Both the position numbers and the translations under genes were made by a program. This document shows, one piece after another, positions 1-8,668 of a DNA stretch of 64,000 nt (position 1 is its first letter; each line of letters opens with the position of its first letter). This DNA comes from Solibaculum_A intestinale (GTDB lineage Bacteria; Bacillota; Clostridia; Oscillospirales; Acutalibacteraceae): positions 62,001-126,000 of the forward strand of contig NZ_JBBMFD010000004.1 in the NCBI RefSeq assembly GCF_040096205.1, read 5' to 3'. Under the pieces are notes generated by a model. The model did no database searches. It was not told the origin of the DNA and worked only from the letters and a program-made list of their open reading frames with translations.

Positions 1-529
1 CGTAGGCTTCCACGATGACGCTGCCGATGTGCCGCAGTTCCCCCGTGTCCCGGCCTTGGCGGATGTCGTAGATTTTCTGCTCGGCGCTGTCTAAAAGCAC
101 GTCGGCAGGAGTCTGCCCGTCAGCGGCGGTGTCGATGATTTCCCGGGACGCCAGGATCAGGGTGCGGATGTCGTACTTATTGCGTACAATCTCCGCATAG
201 GTCATGACGTTTGCGATGGACGGGACCATCTGGGCGAGCTGGGTTAAGTAGGTTTTGCCCGCCGCGTCGTCATACACCTCCGCCGCCGTGAGCGCTTCGA
301 GAACGGTGACAAAGTCCACCGGCTTCTGAAAGTCCTCCAGTGCGCACATCTGGGCGTAGATGGCCCGGTGCTGGGCCAGATGGAAATACTCCGGCTTTCG
401 CAACACGCTGCGCACCCGGGAAAGACAGGAGCTGTCCAGCAAAATAGCACCCAAAACCGACTGCTCCGCTTCCAGGCTATAAGGCAGATTCAGCCCGTCC
501 ATTCCAAACGAATTCGACGCCGCACACAT
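1..529 (-). CDS. dnaB: Replicative DNA helicase DnaB, N-terminal part (cut by window edge)
   Basis: This is the N-terminal 176 codons of the replicative helicase that unwinds DNA ahead of the replisome; the RecA-like motor domain lies beyond position 1. The translation starts MCAASNSFGMDG and soon reads LPYSLEAEQSVLGAILLD, the hallmark of the DnaB N-terminal domain that contacts primase. I chose the ATG at 529 because AAGGAAGGGAGGG lies upstream; an in-frame ATG at 502 is an alternative. It follows gdpP and rplI on the same strand, the usual Firmicutes order. Confidence is high for identity. Confidence 0.93.
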   Translation of the reverse strand, partial: MCAASNSFGMDGLNLPYSLEAEQSVLGAILLDSSCLSRVRSVLRKPEYFHLAQHRAIYAQMCALEDFQKPVDFVTVLEALTAAEVYDDAAGKTYLTQLAQMVPSIANVMTYAEIVRNKYDIRTLILASREIIDTAADGQTPADVLLDSAEQKIYDIRQGRDTGELRHIGSVIVEAY

Positions 530-569
530 AAATTCCGGTTCCCTCCCTTCCTTCTCATTTATGCACCAA

Positions 570-600
570 GATGCAGGCGGGGAAATTCCCCGCCTGCATC
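570..600. repeat. Perfect GC-rich inverted repeat between rplI and dnaB
   Basis: The 31-base stretch is a near-perfect palindrome with arms beginning GATGCAGGCGGGGA and almost no loop. No run of T follows on either strand, so it is not a standard intrinsic terminator. It lies between the rplI stop and the dnaB ribosome binding site and could be an mRNA processing or attenuation hairpin. Confidence 0.6.
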
Positions 601-649
601 CGTCTTATCGGTTGCGCCTGCGTGCCGATAAACCGCACGGCTTTGTTGT

Positions 650-1093
650 TTATTCGCCTACGAGCACGTAAATATCCGCGGTAATGCCGGTGTAAAGCCG
701 GACCTGGGCCTCATAGGTGCCGAACGCTTTGATGTCGCCGTCCATGGCGATTTTGCGCTTATCAATCTCCACACCCAGCTGCTTGCCCAGCGCCTCGGCC
801 ACTTCCTTGGAGGTCACCGAGCCGAAAAGCTTGCCGCCCTGGCCCGCCTTGGCGGAAATCTTCACCGTCTTTCCGGCAAGCGCTGCCGCCGCTTCCTTTG
901 CCGCTTTGATTTCCATCTCCTGGCGGTGCTTCGCGGCCTGCTCTTTATTCTTAAAATCGTTCATCGCCTGGGCGTTGGCTTCCATCGCCAGGCCCTTCGG
1001 CAGCAGAAAATTGCGCGCGTACCCGTCGGACACGTTTACAAGCTGCCCGGCCTTGCCGGAGCCCTTCACGTCCGCCTTTAAAATCACCTTCAT
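650..1093 (-). CDS. rplI: 50S ribosomal protein L9
   Basis: L9 is a two-domain protein of the large ribosomal subunit that binds 23S rRNA near the L1 stalk. The 147-residue product starts MKVILKADVKGSGKAGQLV and contains VSDGYARNFLLPKGLA, both diagnostic of the family; the C-terminal half is the second globular domain and the middle is a Lys/Glu/Ala-rich helix. The start at 1093 is set by GGGGGA just upstream; an upstream in-frame extension would overlap gdpP and has no support. The gdpP stop is only 16 bases upstream, so the two are co-transcribed. Confidence 0.97.
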   Translation of the reverse strand: MKVILKADVKGSGKAGQLVNVSDGYARNFLLPKGLAMEANAQAMNDFKNKEQAAKHRQEMEIKAAKEAAAALAGKTVKISAKAGQGGKLFGSVTSKEVAEALGKQLGVEIDKRKIAMDGDIKAFGTYEAQVRLYTGITADIYVLVGE

Positions 1094-1109
1094 ACCGATT
1101 CCCCCTATG

Positions 1110-3089
1110 TTAAACTTTCGCCGGCAGCTTTTTGACCGCCCGGCTCGCCTGATATACGTCAATGGCCTCCATCAGCTTCTGACGCGCTTCGGCCAGGGTC
1201 ATCCCCTGCAGCTGCGCGCCCGCCATGGTCAGATGACCGCCGCCGCCGATAGCTTCCATAATCAGCTGTACGTTGACCGCCCCCATGGAGCGGGCGGAGA
1301 CGAACACCGTCCCGTTCTCCCGGTAAAGGACAAAGGAGGCGTCCACCCCGTCGATGTAAAGAAGCTCGTCCGCCGCCTGGGCGGAACAGATGCGCATGTG
1401 CGGCCCGCTCCCGTCGGAAGCAGAGATGGCACAGGATTTGTACACCTGCGCGCCGGACACCAGCGCCGCTTTTTTCTGATAGGTGTCGATGCTGCTGGAA
1501 AAGAGCTTGCGCACCTCCACCGTGTCCGCCCCTTTGCGCCGCAGATAGGCAGCGGCCTCAAAGGTGCGCACGCCGGTGCGTAGAATGAAGTTCTTCGTAT
1601 CCAGCATAATGCCCGACAGAATCGCCTCCGCCTCAAACCGGGTCAGAGAGGAATCGTCGGTGTATTCCAGCAGCTCCGCCACCATTTCGCTGGCGGAGGA
1701 AGCGGCCGGTTCGTGAAAGAAAATGACGGCGTTGTCTATGTAATCCACCATCTTGCGGTGATGGTCGATGACGACCACCGCCTTACACATCTGGTAAAGC
1801 TCCCTGGACTCGAGAAAATCCGGCCGGTGGGTGTCCACCACAATCAGCAGTGTGCGCCTGGTCACCGAGGTCACCGCCGCTTCCGGCGAAAGGAGAAGCT
1901 TGCCCATCCCGTTTTCATCCATCCGTTTGGTCAGGGCTCCCGAAAGGGAGGTCTCCCGGTTTAACACGATGGACACGGGCTTATTGTGGGTTTTCACCAT
2001 CCGTGTCAGCCCCACCGCCGCGCCCAGGCAATCCAGGTCCGCGGCCTTGTGGCCCATGATCAGCACGTTTTCACTGCCGTCGATCAGCTCCGCCAGGGCC
2101 GACGCGATGATCCGGCTGCGCACCCGGGTGCGTTTTTCCACGCTTTTGGACACGCCGCCGTAGAACTCGTACCCTGCCTTGGATTTGATCGCCGCCTGAT
2201 CGCCGCCCCGGCCAAGGGCCATATCCAGCGCCTGCCGGGCCATTTCCTCGCATTCACGCAAGGTGTCCCCGCCCCGGCCGATGCCGATGGACAGGGTGGC
2301 GCTCATGCGTTCGCCCACGGTAACCGAGCGGACCTCGTCAAGGACAGGAAACCGGTTGTCGATCATCTCCACGAGATGCCGCTCCTCCATGACGATCAAA
2401 AACCGGTCGCTTCCGATCTTTCGGATAAAACCGGTGGTCATCCCCATCCAGCGTTCCAGAAGGGTTTCGATCTGAACCGCCAGCTGGGCCCGTTCGCTTT
2501 CCTTGGCGTACTGCATAAGCTCGTCCATATTGTCCAGCACAATCAGGCCCACCGCCGGGCGGGATAACTTATATTCCTCCGCCGTCAGCTTTAAAACCGT
2601 ATCGTCAATAAAATAAAGCATATACATGCCGTCCGCAGCCGAGGCTTTTCCGCCGTAAATGGTAAACTGACGGCTGCCCACCGTTACCGGGGTCGCCTTG
2701 CCGATCAAGGTATCCGGCGCATAGTCCGGCAGAACCCGGCGAAAGGGCATCTGAAACGCATCTCGGTTTCCCAGCACCCGTTCCCGGAAAAGGGCGTTGT
2801 AAAAGACGATCTGCTCGTCCTTTCCCAGCACCACCATGGGCAGCGGAAAGGTGGCGAGCACCTCCCGTTCGGCGCTGCCCATGGTGGATGTAAGCTTTTG
2901 CAGGTATCGAAACAATTCCTTTCGCACCCGCGCCATATGAATCAAGGTAAAGGTAAGCGCCAAGACAAAGACGGTCAGACAGCCGAAGAACACCCGCCGG
3001 TCCCAAAACCAGCTAAGCCCTGTAAAGAGCCCCACCAGGCAAAGCAGCACCGCCGGTACGCTGTTGAGATAGGTCAGTCCTTTCTTCAT
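1110..3089 (-). CDS. gdpP: Cyclic-di-AMP phosphodiesterase GdpP (YybT family)
   Basis: GdpP hydrolyses c-di-AMP to pApA, tuning potassium and cell-wall homeostasis from the membrane. The 659 residues fit the family length. Two membrane helices (about 12-30 and 33-52) precede a PAS-like domain, a degenerate GGDEF domain (ending near SIGIGRGGD) and a DHH/DHHA1 unit. The DHH motifs are visible as GHKAADLDCLGAAVG near residue 350 and VVIDHHRK further on, and the DHHA1 domain has GGGGH. A strong GGGGGAAG ribosome binding site precedes the ATG at 3089. It sits between rnjA and rplI, consistent with a housekeeping operon. Confidence 0.95.
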   Translation of the reverse strand: MKKGLTYLNSVPAVLLCLVGLFTGLSWFWDRRVFFGCLTVFVLALTFTLIHMARVRKELFRYLQKLTSTMGSAEREVLATFPLPMVVLGKDEQIVFYNALFRERVLGNRDAFQMPFRRVLPDYAPDTLIGKATPVTVGSRQFTIYGGKASAADGMYMLYFIDDTVLKLTAEEYKLSRPAVGLIVLDNMDELMQYAKESERAQLAVQIETLLERWMGMTTGFIRKIGSDRFLIVMEERHLVEMIDNRFPVLDEVRSVTVGERMSATLSIGIGRGGDTLRECEEMARQALDMALGRGGDQAAIKSKAGYEFYGGVSKSVEKRTRVRSRIIASALAELIDGSENVLIMGHKAADLDCLGAAVGLTRMVKTHNKPVSIVLNRETSLSGALTKRMDENGMGKLLLSPEAAVTSVTRRTLLIVVDTHRPDFLESRELYQMCKAVVVIDHHRKMVDYIDNAVIFFHEPAASSASEMVAELLEYTDDSSLTRFEAEAILSGIMLDTKNFILRTGVRTFEAAAYLRRKGADTVEVRKLFSSSIDTYQKKAALVSGAQVYKSCAISASDGSGPHMRICSAQAADELLYIDGVDASFVLYRENGTVFVSARSMGAVNVQLIMEAIGGGGHLTMAGAQLQGMTLAEARQKLMEAIDVYQASRAVKKLPAKV

Positions 3090-3134
3090 GCCGTCTTCCC
3101 CCGTTCCTTGTACGCTTACCGCCCAGGTTTTCTG

Positions 3135-5063
3135 CTAGATTTCCATGATAACCGGCAAAATCATCGGGTTGCGCTTGGTGCGGTCAAAAATCAGCTTGCT
3201 CAGATCGTCGCGCACCCGGGTCTTGATGTTGCCCCACTCGCGGATGTTGTGGTCGCTGCAGTCCTCCAGCGCCGTCTGTACCTTGCGCTTGATGTCATCC
3301 ATCAGGTTCTCCGACTCGCGCACATACACAAAGCCTCTGGATACAATGTCCGGTCCGGAAATGATGTGCCCGTCCATGGAGTCGATGGTGGCGACCACCA
3401 CGATCAGGCCGTCCTCGGCCAGATGCCGCCGGTCGCGCAGCACGATACTGCCCACGTCGCCCACGCCAATGCCGTCCACCATGACCCGGCCGGCGGGAAC
3501 CGTGCCCACGTCCTTCATGGTGTTGCGGGTGAATTCCACCACCTTGCCGATGTCCGGCGTGAAGATGTTCTTTATCGGAATGCCCATGCTCTTGGCAAGG
3601 CCCACGTTCTTCTGCAAATGCTTCTGTTCGCCGTGGACGGGAATAAAGAACTTGGGCTTAGTGATGCCCATCATGAGCTTGAGCTCCTCCTGGCAGGCGT
3701 GGCCGGACACATGCACCTCATACATCCGCTCGTAGACTACCTCACAGCCCAATTTCAGAAGCTCGTCGACCACCTTGCCCACCGTCTTTTCATTGCCGGG
3801 GATGGGGGTGGCGGAGATAATGATAAAGTCCTCCGGGCCTACCGCCACCTTACGGTGGTCGGAGAAGGCCATGCGCGTCAGCGCCGACATGGGCTCGCCC
3901 TGGCTGCCGGTAGTGATGAGGACGATTTTTTCCTTAGGGTAATGGTTGATCTGGTCCAGGTCGACGATAATCCCGTCTGGCACCTTCAGATACCCGAGCT
4001 CCATCCCCACGCTCGCCACGTTGACCATGCTGCGCCCGGAAAGGGCCACCTTGCGCCCGTAACGGGCGGCGGCGTCGATGATCTGCTGAACCCGGTGGAT
4101 GTTGGAAGCAAAGGTCGCGATGACGATGCGCCGGTGCTCGGCCCGCTTGAAGAGCACATCAAAGCTTTCGCCCACGCTGCGCTCGGACTTGGTGTAGCCG
4201 GGACGTTCGGCGTTGGTGGAATCCATCAGCAGCGCCAAAACTCCTTTGCGCCCGTATTCCCCGAACCGGCCCAGGTCGATCATTTCCCCGTGAATGGGGG
4301 TGCAGTCGATCTTAAAGTCACCGGTCTGGATGATGACGCCGGCGGGAGTGGTGATGGCGAAGGCCACCGCGCCCGGGATGGAATGGTTGACGTGAATGAG
4401 CTCAATGGAAAAGCAGCCCAGCTTGACCACCTGCCCGGGTGCGCAGACGTTGAGCTTGGTTTTGTTCAAAAGCCCGTGCTCGCGCAGCTTGCCCGCTACC
4501 AGGCCCAGGGTCAGCTGGGTGCCGTAGAGAGGGACGTTGAACTTCTTGAGCAGGAAGGGCAGAGAACCGATGTGGTCCTCATGGCCGTGGGTGAGCAGGA
4601 TGCCGCGGATTTTGTTCTTGTTGCGTTCGACAAAGGTGAAATCCGGGATCACCAGGTCCACACCCAGCATATCCTCGTCCGGGAAGGCAAGGCCGCAGTC
4701 CACGATAAACATATCGTCGCCGCACTCGTACAAAGTCATGTTCTTGCCGATTTCGTTGAGGCCGCCCAGAAAATAAATCCGTACCGGCTGGTCCTTGCCG
4801 TCCTTGCGGATGGCCTTTGCCGCCACATCCTTCCCCTTGGGCTTTGCTGCCGCAGCCGGGCGCGGGCCGAAACGAGATTTTCCCTTACCCTGGGAAGACG
4901 CCTTTTTCTCCGGTTTCTTCTTGGAAACGGGCGCCTCCACTTCCTTTTTCTCGACCTTCTTTCCCTGGCCTGCGGGCTTTGCCCGCCGCTTGGGTTTGGT
5001 TTGGTTCGGCTTAGGTTGGGTTTCCGCCGCCGGAGCCAGTGTTGTAGTTTTTTCGTTTGCCAC
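3135..5063 (-). CDS. rnjA: Ribonuclease J (metallo-beta-lactamase/beta-CASP)
   Basis: RNase J is a 5'-3' exo- and endoribonuclease central to mRNA turnover in Firmicutes. The core begins near residue 85 with RIYFLGGLNEIGKNM, followed by the metal motif THGHEDHIG and a C-terminal HVSGHA element. The 642 residues exceed the usual 550-560 because of a Lys/Pro/Ala-rich N-terminal extension of about 80 residues, probably disordered and RNA-binding. The start is a GTG at 5063 with GGAGG seven bases upstream; earlier in-frame codons would run through this ribosome binding site. A single RNase J is seen here; the J1/J2 distinction cannot be made. Confidence 0.94.
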   Translation of the reverse strand: MANEKTTTLAPAAETQPKPNQTKPKRRAKPAGQGKKVEKKEVEAPVSKKKPEKKASSQGKGKSRFGPRPAAAAKPKGKDVAAKAIRKDGKDQPVRIYFLGGLNEIGKNMTLYECGDDMFIVDCGLAFPDEDMLGVDLVIPDFTFVERNKNKIRGILLTHGHEDHIGSLPFLLKKFNVPLYGTQLTLGLVAGKLREHGLLNKTKLNVCAPGQVVKLGCFSIELIHVNHSIPGAVAFAITTPAGVIIQTGDFKIDCTPIHGEMIDLGRFGEYGRKGVLALLMDSTNAERPGYTKSERSVGESFDVLFKRAEHRRIVIATFASNIHRVQQIIDAAARYGRKVALSGRSMVNVASVGMELGYLKVPDGIIVDLDQINHYPKEKIVLITTGSQGEPMSALTRMAFSDHRKVAVGPEDFIIISATPIPGNEKTVGKVVDELLKLGCEVVYERMYEVHVSGHACQEELKLMMGITKPKFFIPVHGEQKHLQKNVGLAKSMGIPIKNIFTPDIGKVVEFTRNTMKDVGTVPAGRVMVDGIGVGDVGSIVLRDRRHLAEDGLIVVVATIDSMDGHIISGPDIVSRGFVYVRESENLMDDIKRKVQTALEDCSDHNIREWGNIKTRVRDDLSKLIFDRTKRNPMILPVIMEI

Positions 5064-5506
5064 TCGATAACCTCCATATTTTTTCAAAGGGAAGCACAGC
5101 AAACCAAACCTGTCCGTTTGTCTTGCGCGGGCAGGTGTGTTTTGTCGACTGTCCTAATGGTTCCGTACACATTTTGCATGTTCCCAGTCTTCCTGCCGGA
5201 AGGGGATTTTCATCGGTTGTCTTCAGTATTCCCCAAAAAGCCGCCTGTCGTACACGGAGAAAGGAAAAATTTGAAGCCCGTATGTTCTCCATCCGGCCGG
5301 AATCCGCAAACCCGGTCTGCGGATATAAAAACAGCCCGTCGCTGTCAAAAGTCCATCTCAGTTTAGTATAAAACGGTAGAACGAATCATTTTGTCAGAAA
5401 GGAACGAAGCCCTGCGATAAGTAAAGCCGGCGTCAAAAAGGCGCGCGGCGCAGGGGAAATCCCTTTTGGTTCCTCCTGCTGTATCCAAAAAATGCAACAT
5501 GTATAT
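5064..5506 (-). other. Long untranslated leader of rnjA
   Basis: About 440 bases separate the predicted transcription start from the rnjA GTG. No ORF with a ribosome binding site and coding character is visible on either strand, nor any riboswitch class I recognise. A second, weaker promoter-like pair lies at 5368-5397 (CTGACA, 18 bases, TTTTAT on the minus strand). The leader may carry RNase J autoregulatory or processing sites, but that is inference. Confidence 0.45.
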
Positions 5507-5512
5507 TGTTTT

Positions 5513-5541
5513 ATTGTACCTGCCGGCACCCTTTCTGTCAA
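5513..5541 (-). promoter_or_regulatory. Sigma-A promoter for rnjA, embedded in a hairpin
   Basis: On the minus strand the sequence reads TTGACA, a 17-base spacer, then TACAAT. The -35 and spacer lie inside an inverted repeat (arms CCTGCCGGC at 5546-5554 and GCCGGCAGG at 5519-5527). The repeat could end the upstream nucleotidyltransferase message or act as a protein site. Confidence 0.7.
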
Positions 5542-5578
5542 GGACGCCGGCAGGGATTCCCGATTGTACATAGATTCT

Positions 5579-7927
5579 TTACAAATCCAAAGGCGGCGTT
5601 TCTTTTGGGGCCTCCTGGCGGAAAATGGCCTCCTGGAGCCCTTCGCACAGCTCCATGGCGGTCTCGAAATTGGCCGCCTCGGCCAGAATTTTAAAGCCCT
5701 TGCCCCGTTTGGCCGGGCGCACCAGCACCTTCCCTTTGCCCGTGCTGATGAGCACCCCTTCGGCTGCGTCCCCCCGGTAGCCTTCCCCGGCCAGCCGCTT
5801 GAGGGCCCGGCCGGGGTTTCCTTCCCAGGGAATGCTCTTCTGGGCGATGGAGAAGCCGGGAATCTGATCCAAAAGCTCACGTAGAGTGGCCTTTCTTTCC
5901 TTTAGCATCCGCAAAAGCTTTACTGCGCACATCATCCCGTCGCGCACCCAGGGCTGCCGCTCGGCCAAAGCTCTCGCTTCCTTGTCGCAGGCGCCGGTGG
6001 GACAGTCCAGATACCGCAGCACCCGCCGTCCTTCCCGTCCCGCCAGACGATCGATGGCCCGGGGCGCCTCATAGGGAAGGGCCACGTCGTTTCCTTTTTG
6101 GAATTCGTCCCAGCAGCATAGGGTGAGCACCTTTTCGGCCCAAACGTAGCCGGTTTCCTCGTCGGCCGCCGCCAGCCGGGTCCCCGATGCGCCGATATGC
6201 AGCTGAAGACCCGATTCCACCGTACAGCCAAGGCCGAACAGTACCTCCCGCAGCACCCGCCCTGCTAAGGGAGAAGCGGACTTAACGGCCGCGTTCATCC
6301 CGGAAAGGCCGCCCGGTGCATACTCCCTGAGCGCGAGCTTATACTGTTCGAGAACGCCGGGCACCGGCTCGGCTTCCCGGATTTCTTCGTAGGCGCAGCG
6401 GGAAAATTCCCCCCGCTGCATACAAGCATCCAAATCCCGCTCCATGCTGCGGGGCAAGGGCAGGCCCTGGCCAGTGCAGAGGGCCAGGCGGGTTTTGAGC
6501 CCGCCGGAAACAAAGACGCCCATCTGCGCGCCGCACAGCTGGGTGCCGTAGCGCAGGGCGGATTCGAAAAGCTCCCCGAAGTCCAGCACCCCCGCGCCGG
6601 TGGACTGGATGCCGGAAATGAGCGCTCGTTTCATCATTTTTGAGCATTCGTCCGGCAGCCCGCAGACGGCCGCGGTCTTTCCTTTGAGCACGGTGCCCAC
6701 GGCGGCACCGAACCGGGCCATGAATTCCGGCGTCATTTCCACGCCGGTCTCGCCGGATACGCCGTCGTCGTCAAAAAAGCCGGAGCGCACGGTGCCAAAC
6801 TGCAGGTTCACTGCCGCAACGGCGCCTTCCTCCACCCGTTTTCCCGGCCAGATGCGCACGCCCGGGCGCACCGTTGCCCCTTCGCCGACCACAGCGCCCG
6901 CGCCCAGGGCGGCGCCTTCGTAGACGGACGCGCCCCGTTTGACGGAAGAATTGGCGCACAGCAGGGCGCCGGTGCAGGCGGCCCGGTCCCCCAGGTAACA
7001 ATCGCGCAGCAGCACCGCCCGCTTGACCTTGGCGCTGCGGCCGATGCGGCAGCCGTCCTCGATTACCGTGTTCGGGCCGATGACCGCCCCATCCCCCACG
7101 GTAATCCCCTCGCCCAGATAGACGGGCGGAATGATCTCATAGTCCCCCTGGGGCAGGGCTCCGGCGCAGTAGATGCCGGTGGCCTCCTTGGAGGGCATGA
7201 CGCAGCGTACCTTGCCGTTAAGAATATCCCGCTGGCAGGCGAGGAAGGTATCCAGATCCCCGATGTCGCACCAGTAGCCGGAACAGGGATAGGCGCAGAC
7301 GGTCCGGCCCATGGAGAGAAGCTTCGGGAACAGGTTCTTGGCAAAATCATAGCTTTCCCGGTCCGGGATCAAATCAAGAATTTCGGGGTTTAGCAGATAA
7401 ATGCCGGTGTTGGCCGTGTCGGTGCTGGCCTGGGCCCAGTCCGGCTTTTCTAAGAAGCCGGTGACGGTACCGTCCCTATCATAATTTACCAGGCCGTATT
7501 CCCGCGGGTCCTCCACCTGCTTGACCAGGATAGTGGCCGCCGCTCCCCGCTCCTGATGAAACCGCATGGCGGCGGACAGGTCGAAATCACACAGCGCGTC
7601 GCCGCTGATGACCAAAAACGGCTCGTCAAACCCCTTGGCCGCGTTTTTTACGCCGCCCGCCGTGCCCAAAGGCTGCTCTTCCTCCACAAAGGTCAGGTCC
7701 ATCTCCCGGTACCGCCCAGTTTTGCCGTCCGAGCCGAACCGGCGGGTGATGGCATTGGGTAGGTACCGCAGGGTAACGGCGGCTTCGTCGAAATCGTTTT
7801 GCAGCAGCAGGTCCAAAATATACTCAAAAATCGGCCGGCCGCACAGCCGCGCCATGGGTTTTGGAAGGTCGCAGGTAAGAGGGCGCAGCCGGCTTCCCTC
7901 TCCTCCCGCCATGATTACCGCTTTCAT
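5579..7927 (-). CDS. Sugar-phosphate nucleotidyltransferase fused to a degenerate phosphomannomutase domain
   Basis: The 782-residue protein begins with a nucleotidyltransferase domain (MKAVIMAGGEGSRLRPLTCD, later ISGDALCDFDL), which in this family joins NTP and hexose-1-phosphate to NDP-sugar. Residues of about 250-380 form a left-handed beta-helix with hexapeptide repeats. The last 400 residues follow the phosphoglucomutase/phosphomannomutase fold (GFFDDDGVSGETG, RDGMMCAVKLL, VLVRPAKRGKGFKI), but the catalytic serine loop reads VSGGLKTR and the metal loop reads HIGASGTR, so mutase activity looks lost. The ATG at 7927 has AGAGGTG upstream. The sugar is unknown; GDP-mannose or glucose-1-phosphate chemistry is possible. 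It appears monocistronic. Confidence 0.85.
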   Translation of the reverse strand: MKAVIMAGGEGSRLRPLTCDLPKPMARLCGRPIFEYILDLLLQNDFDEAAVTLRYLPNAITRRFGSDGKTGRYREMDLTFVEEEQPLGTAGGVKNAAKGFDEPFLVISGDALCDFDLSAAMRFHQERGAAATILVKQVEDPREYGLVNYDRDGTVTGFLEKPDWAQASTDTANTGIYLLNPEILDLIPDRESYDFAKNLFPKLLSMGRTVCAYPCSGYWCDIGDLDTFLACQRDILNGKVRCVMPSKEATGIYCAGALPQGDYEIIPPVYLGEGITVGDGAVIGPNTVIEDGCRIGRSAKVKRAVLLRDCYLGDRAACTGALLCANSSVKRGASVYEGAALGAGAVVGEGATVRPGVRIWPGKRVEEGAVAAVNLQFGTVRSGFFDDDGVSGETGVEMTPEFMARFGAAVGTVLKGKTAAVCGLPDECSKMMKRALISGIQSTGAGVLDFGELFESALRYGTQLCGAQMGVFVSGGLKTRLALCTGQGLPLPRSMERDLDACMQRGEFSRCAYEEIREAEPVPGVLEQYKLALREYAPGGLSGMNAAVKSASPLAGRVLREVLFGLGCTVESGLQLHIGASGTRLAAADEETGYVWAEKVLTLCCWDEFQKGNDVALPYEAPRAIDRLAGREGRRVLRYLDCPTGACDKEARALAERQPWVRDGMMCAVKLLRMLKERKATLRELLDQIPGFSIAQKSIPWEGNPGRALKRLAGEGYRGDAAEGVLISTGKGKVLVRPAKRGKGFKILAEAANFETAMELCEGLQEAIFRQEAPKETPPLDL

Positions 7928-8072
7928 TTGATCAGACACCTCTTTGCAAAAAATACATTCGGTACGGTCGCCCATGGGCAAACTCGTACGGATAGTATTC
8001 CCGCAAAAAGGGAGCCTTCATACACGTGTTTTTTGGCCGGCATCTTATGAAGGATTTCCATATGTAGAAGAT

Positions 8073-8100
8073 TTTATAAATACTTTATGAAAATTGCCAA
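8073..8100 (-). promoter_or_regulatory. Promoter for the nucleotidyltransferase gene
   Basis: On the minus strand TTGGCA and TATAAA are separated by 16 bases. It lies immediately beside the divergent promoter at 8101-8130, so both could respond to a shared regulator or supercoiling. Confidence 0.55.
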
Positions 8101-8130
8101 TTGTACATCGAATATCAATTCTTATATACT
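8101..8130 (+). promoter_or_regulatory. Promoter for the zinc-ribbon membrane protein gene
   Basis: TTGTAC and TATACT are separated by 18 bases and are followed by an AAGGAGGGG ribosome binding site (8143-8151) and the ATG at 8157. Confidence 0.65.
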
Positions 8131-8156
8131 AAATACAACAAAAAGGAGGGGTATTT

Positions 8157-8549
8157 ATGTCCAGCACCGTTTCAAAAGTTTGTAAAATCAGTTCTATCGT
8201 CTTAGGTATCTTGTGTTTCTTCGGCGGCATTGTCATGGGCAAGGTATTTGGCGGCAGGGATTTCGACTTTGTTTCCATGATAACCGCATGGATCTGCAGT
8301 TTCCTGTTTTGTCTCTTTCTGTACGCCGTCGGCGAGCTTATCGACCTGCTGGTGGCGGCGAATAATAACTTAATCGTCCTCGCCGAGCAGCAGGAAGAAC
8401 AGGCTTCCCGTTCCTCCGCTCCCGCTGCCTCTGCCGCCCCGTACGCATCCCCGGCGCCCGGCAGCGGCGACTGGGTCTGCAAAAAATGCGGCGCGCGCAA
8501 TAAGGCCGACAACCGGTTCTGCAAGGAGTGCGACACTTACAAATCGTAA
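8157..8549 (+). CDS. Small membrane protein with C-terminal zinc ribbon
   Basis: I do not recognise a named family. The 130-residue product has two hydrophobic segments (about 9-27 with ISSIVLGILCFFGGIVMG, and 41-62), a polar helix, an Ala/Ser/Pro linker, and a C-terminal zinc ribbon with two CxxC pairs (VCKKCGARN and FCKECD). That layout matches the zinc-ribbon membrane proteins of unknown role common in Clostridia. It has its own promoter, a strong ribosome binding site and a terminator, so it is a complete single-gene unit. The ribbon probably binds one Zn and may mediate protein contacts. Confidence 0.85.
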   Translation: MSSTVSKVCKISSIVLGILCFFGGIVMGKVFGGRDFDFVSMITAWICSFLFCLFLYAVGELIDLLVAANNNLIVLAEQQEEQASRSSAPAASAAPYASPAPGSGDWVCKKCGARNKADNRFCKECDTYKS

Positions 8550-8564
8550 TTTCCCTGTTTTTTC

Positions 8565-8603
8565 GCCCAGCGGCAGGAAACCCTTGCCGCCGGGCCTTTT
8601 TTT
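8565..8603 (+). terminator. Intrinsic terminator after the zinc-ribbon gene
   Basis: A GC-rich stem (GCCCAGCGGCAGG pairing with CTTGCCGCCGGGC) is followed by a run of seven T at 8597-8603. Confidence 0.85.
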
Positions 8604-8668
8604 GGTTATAATGAATTTTTACCAAGCCACTAGGAAATGCCGCGAGCGGCATGCAAAGGAGTCGCTGC

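Noticed and set aside
2898..5366. A very long plus-strand open frame of 822 codons opposite rnjA and gdpP
   Set aside because: It lies antisense to two clear genes, shows His/Asp/Val-rich composition typical of reverse-frame shadows in GC-rich DNA, and has no ribosome binding site or domain.
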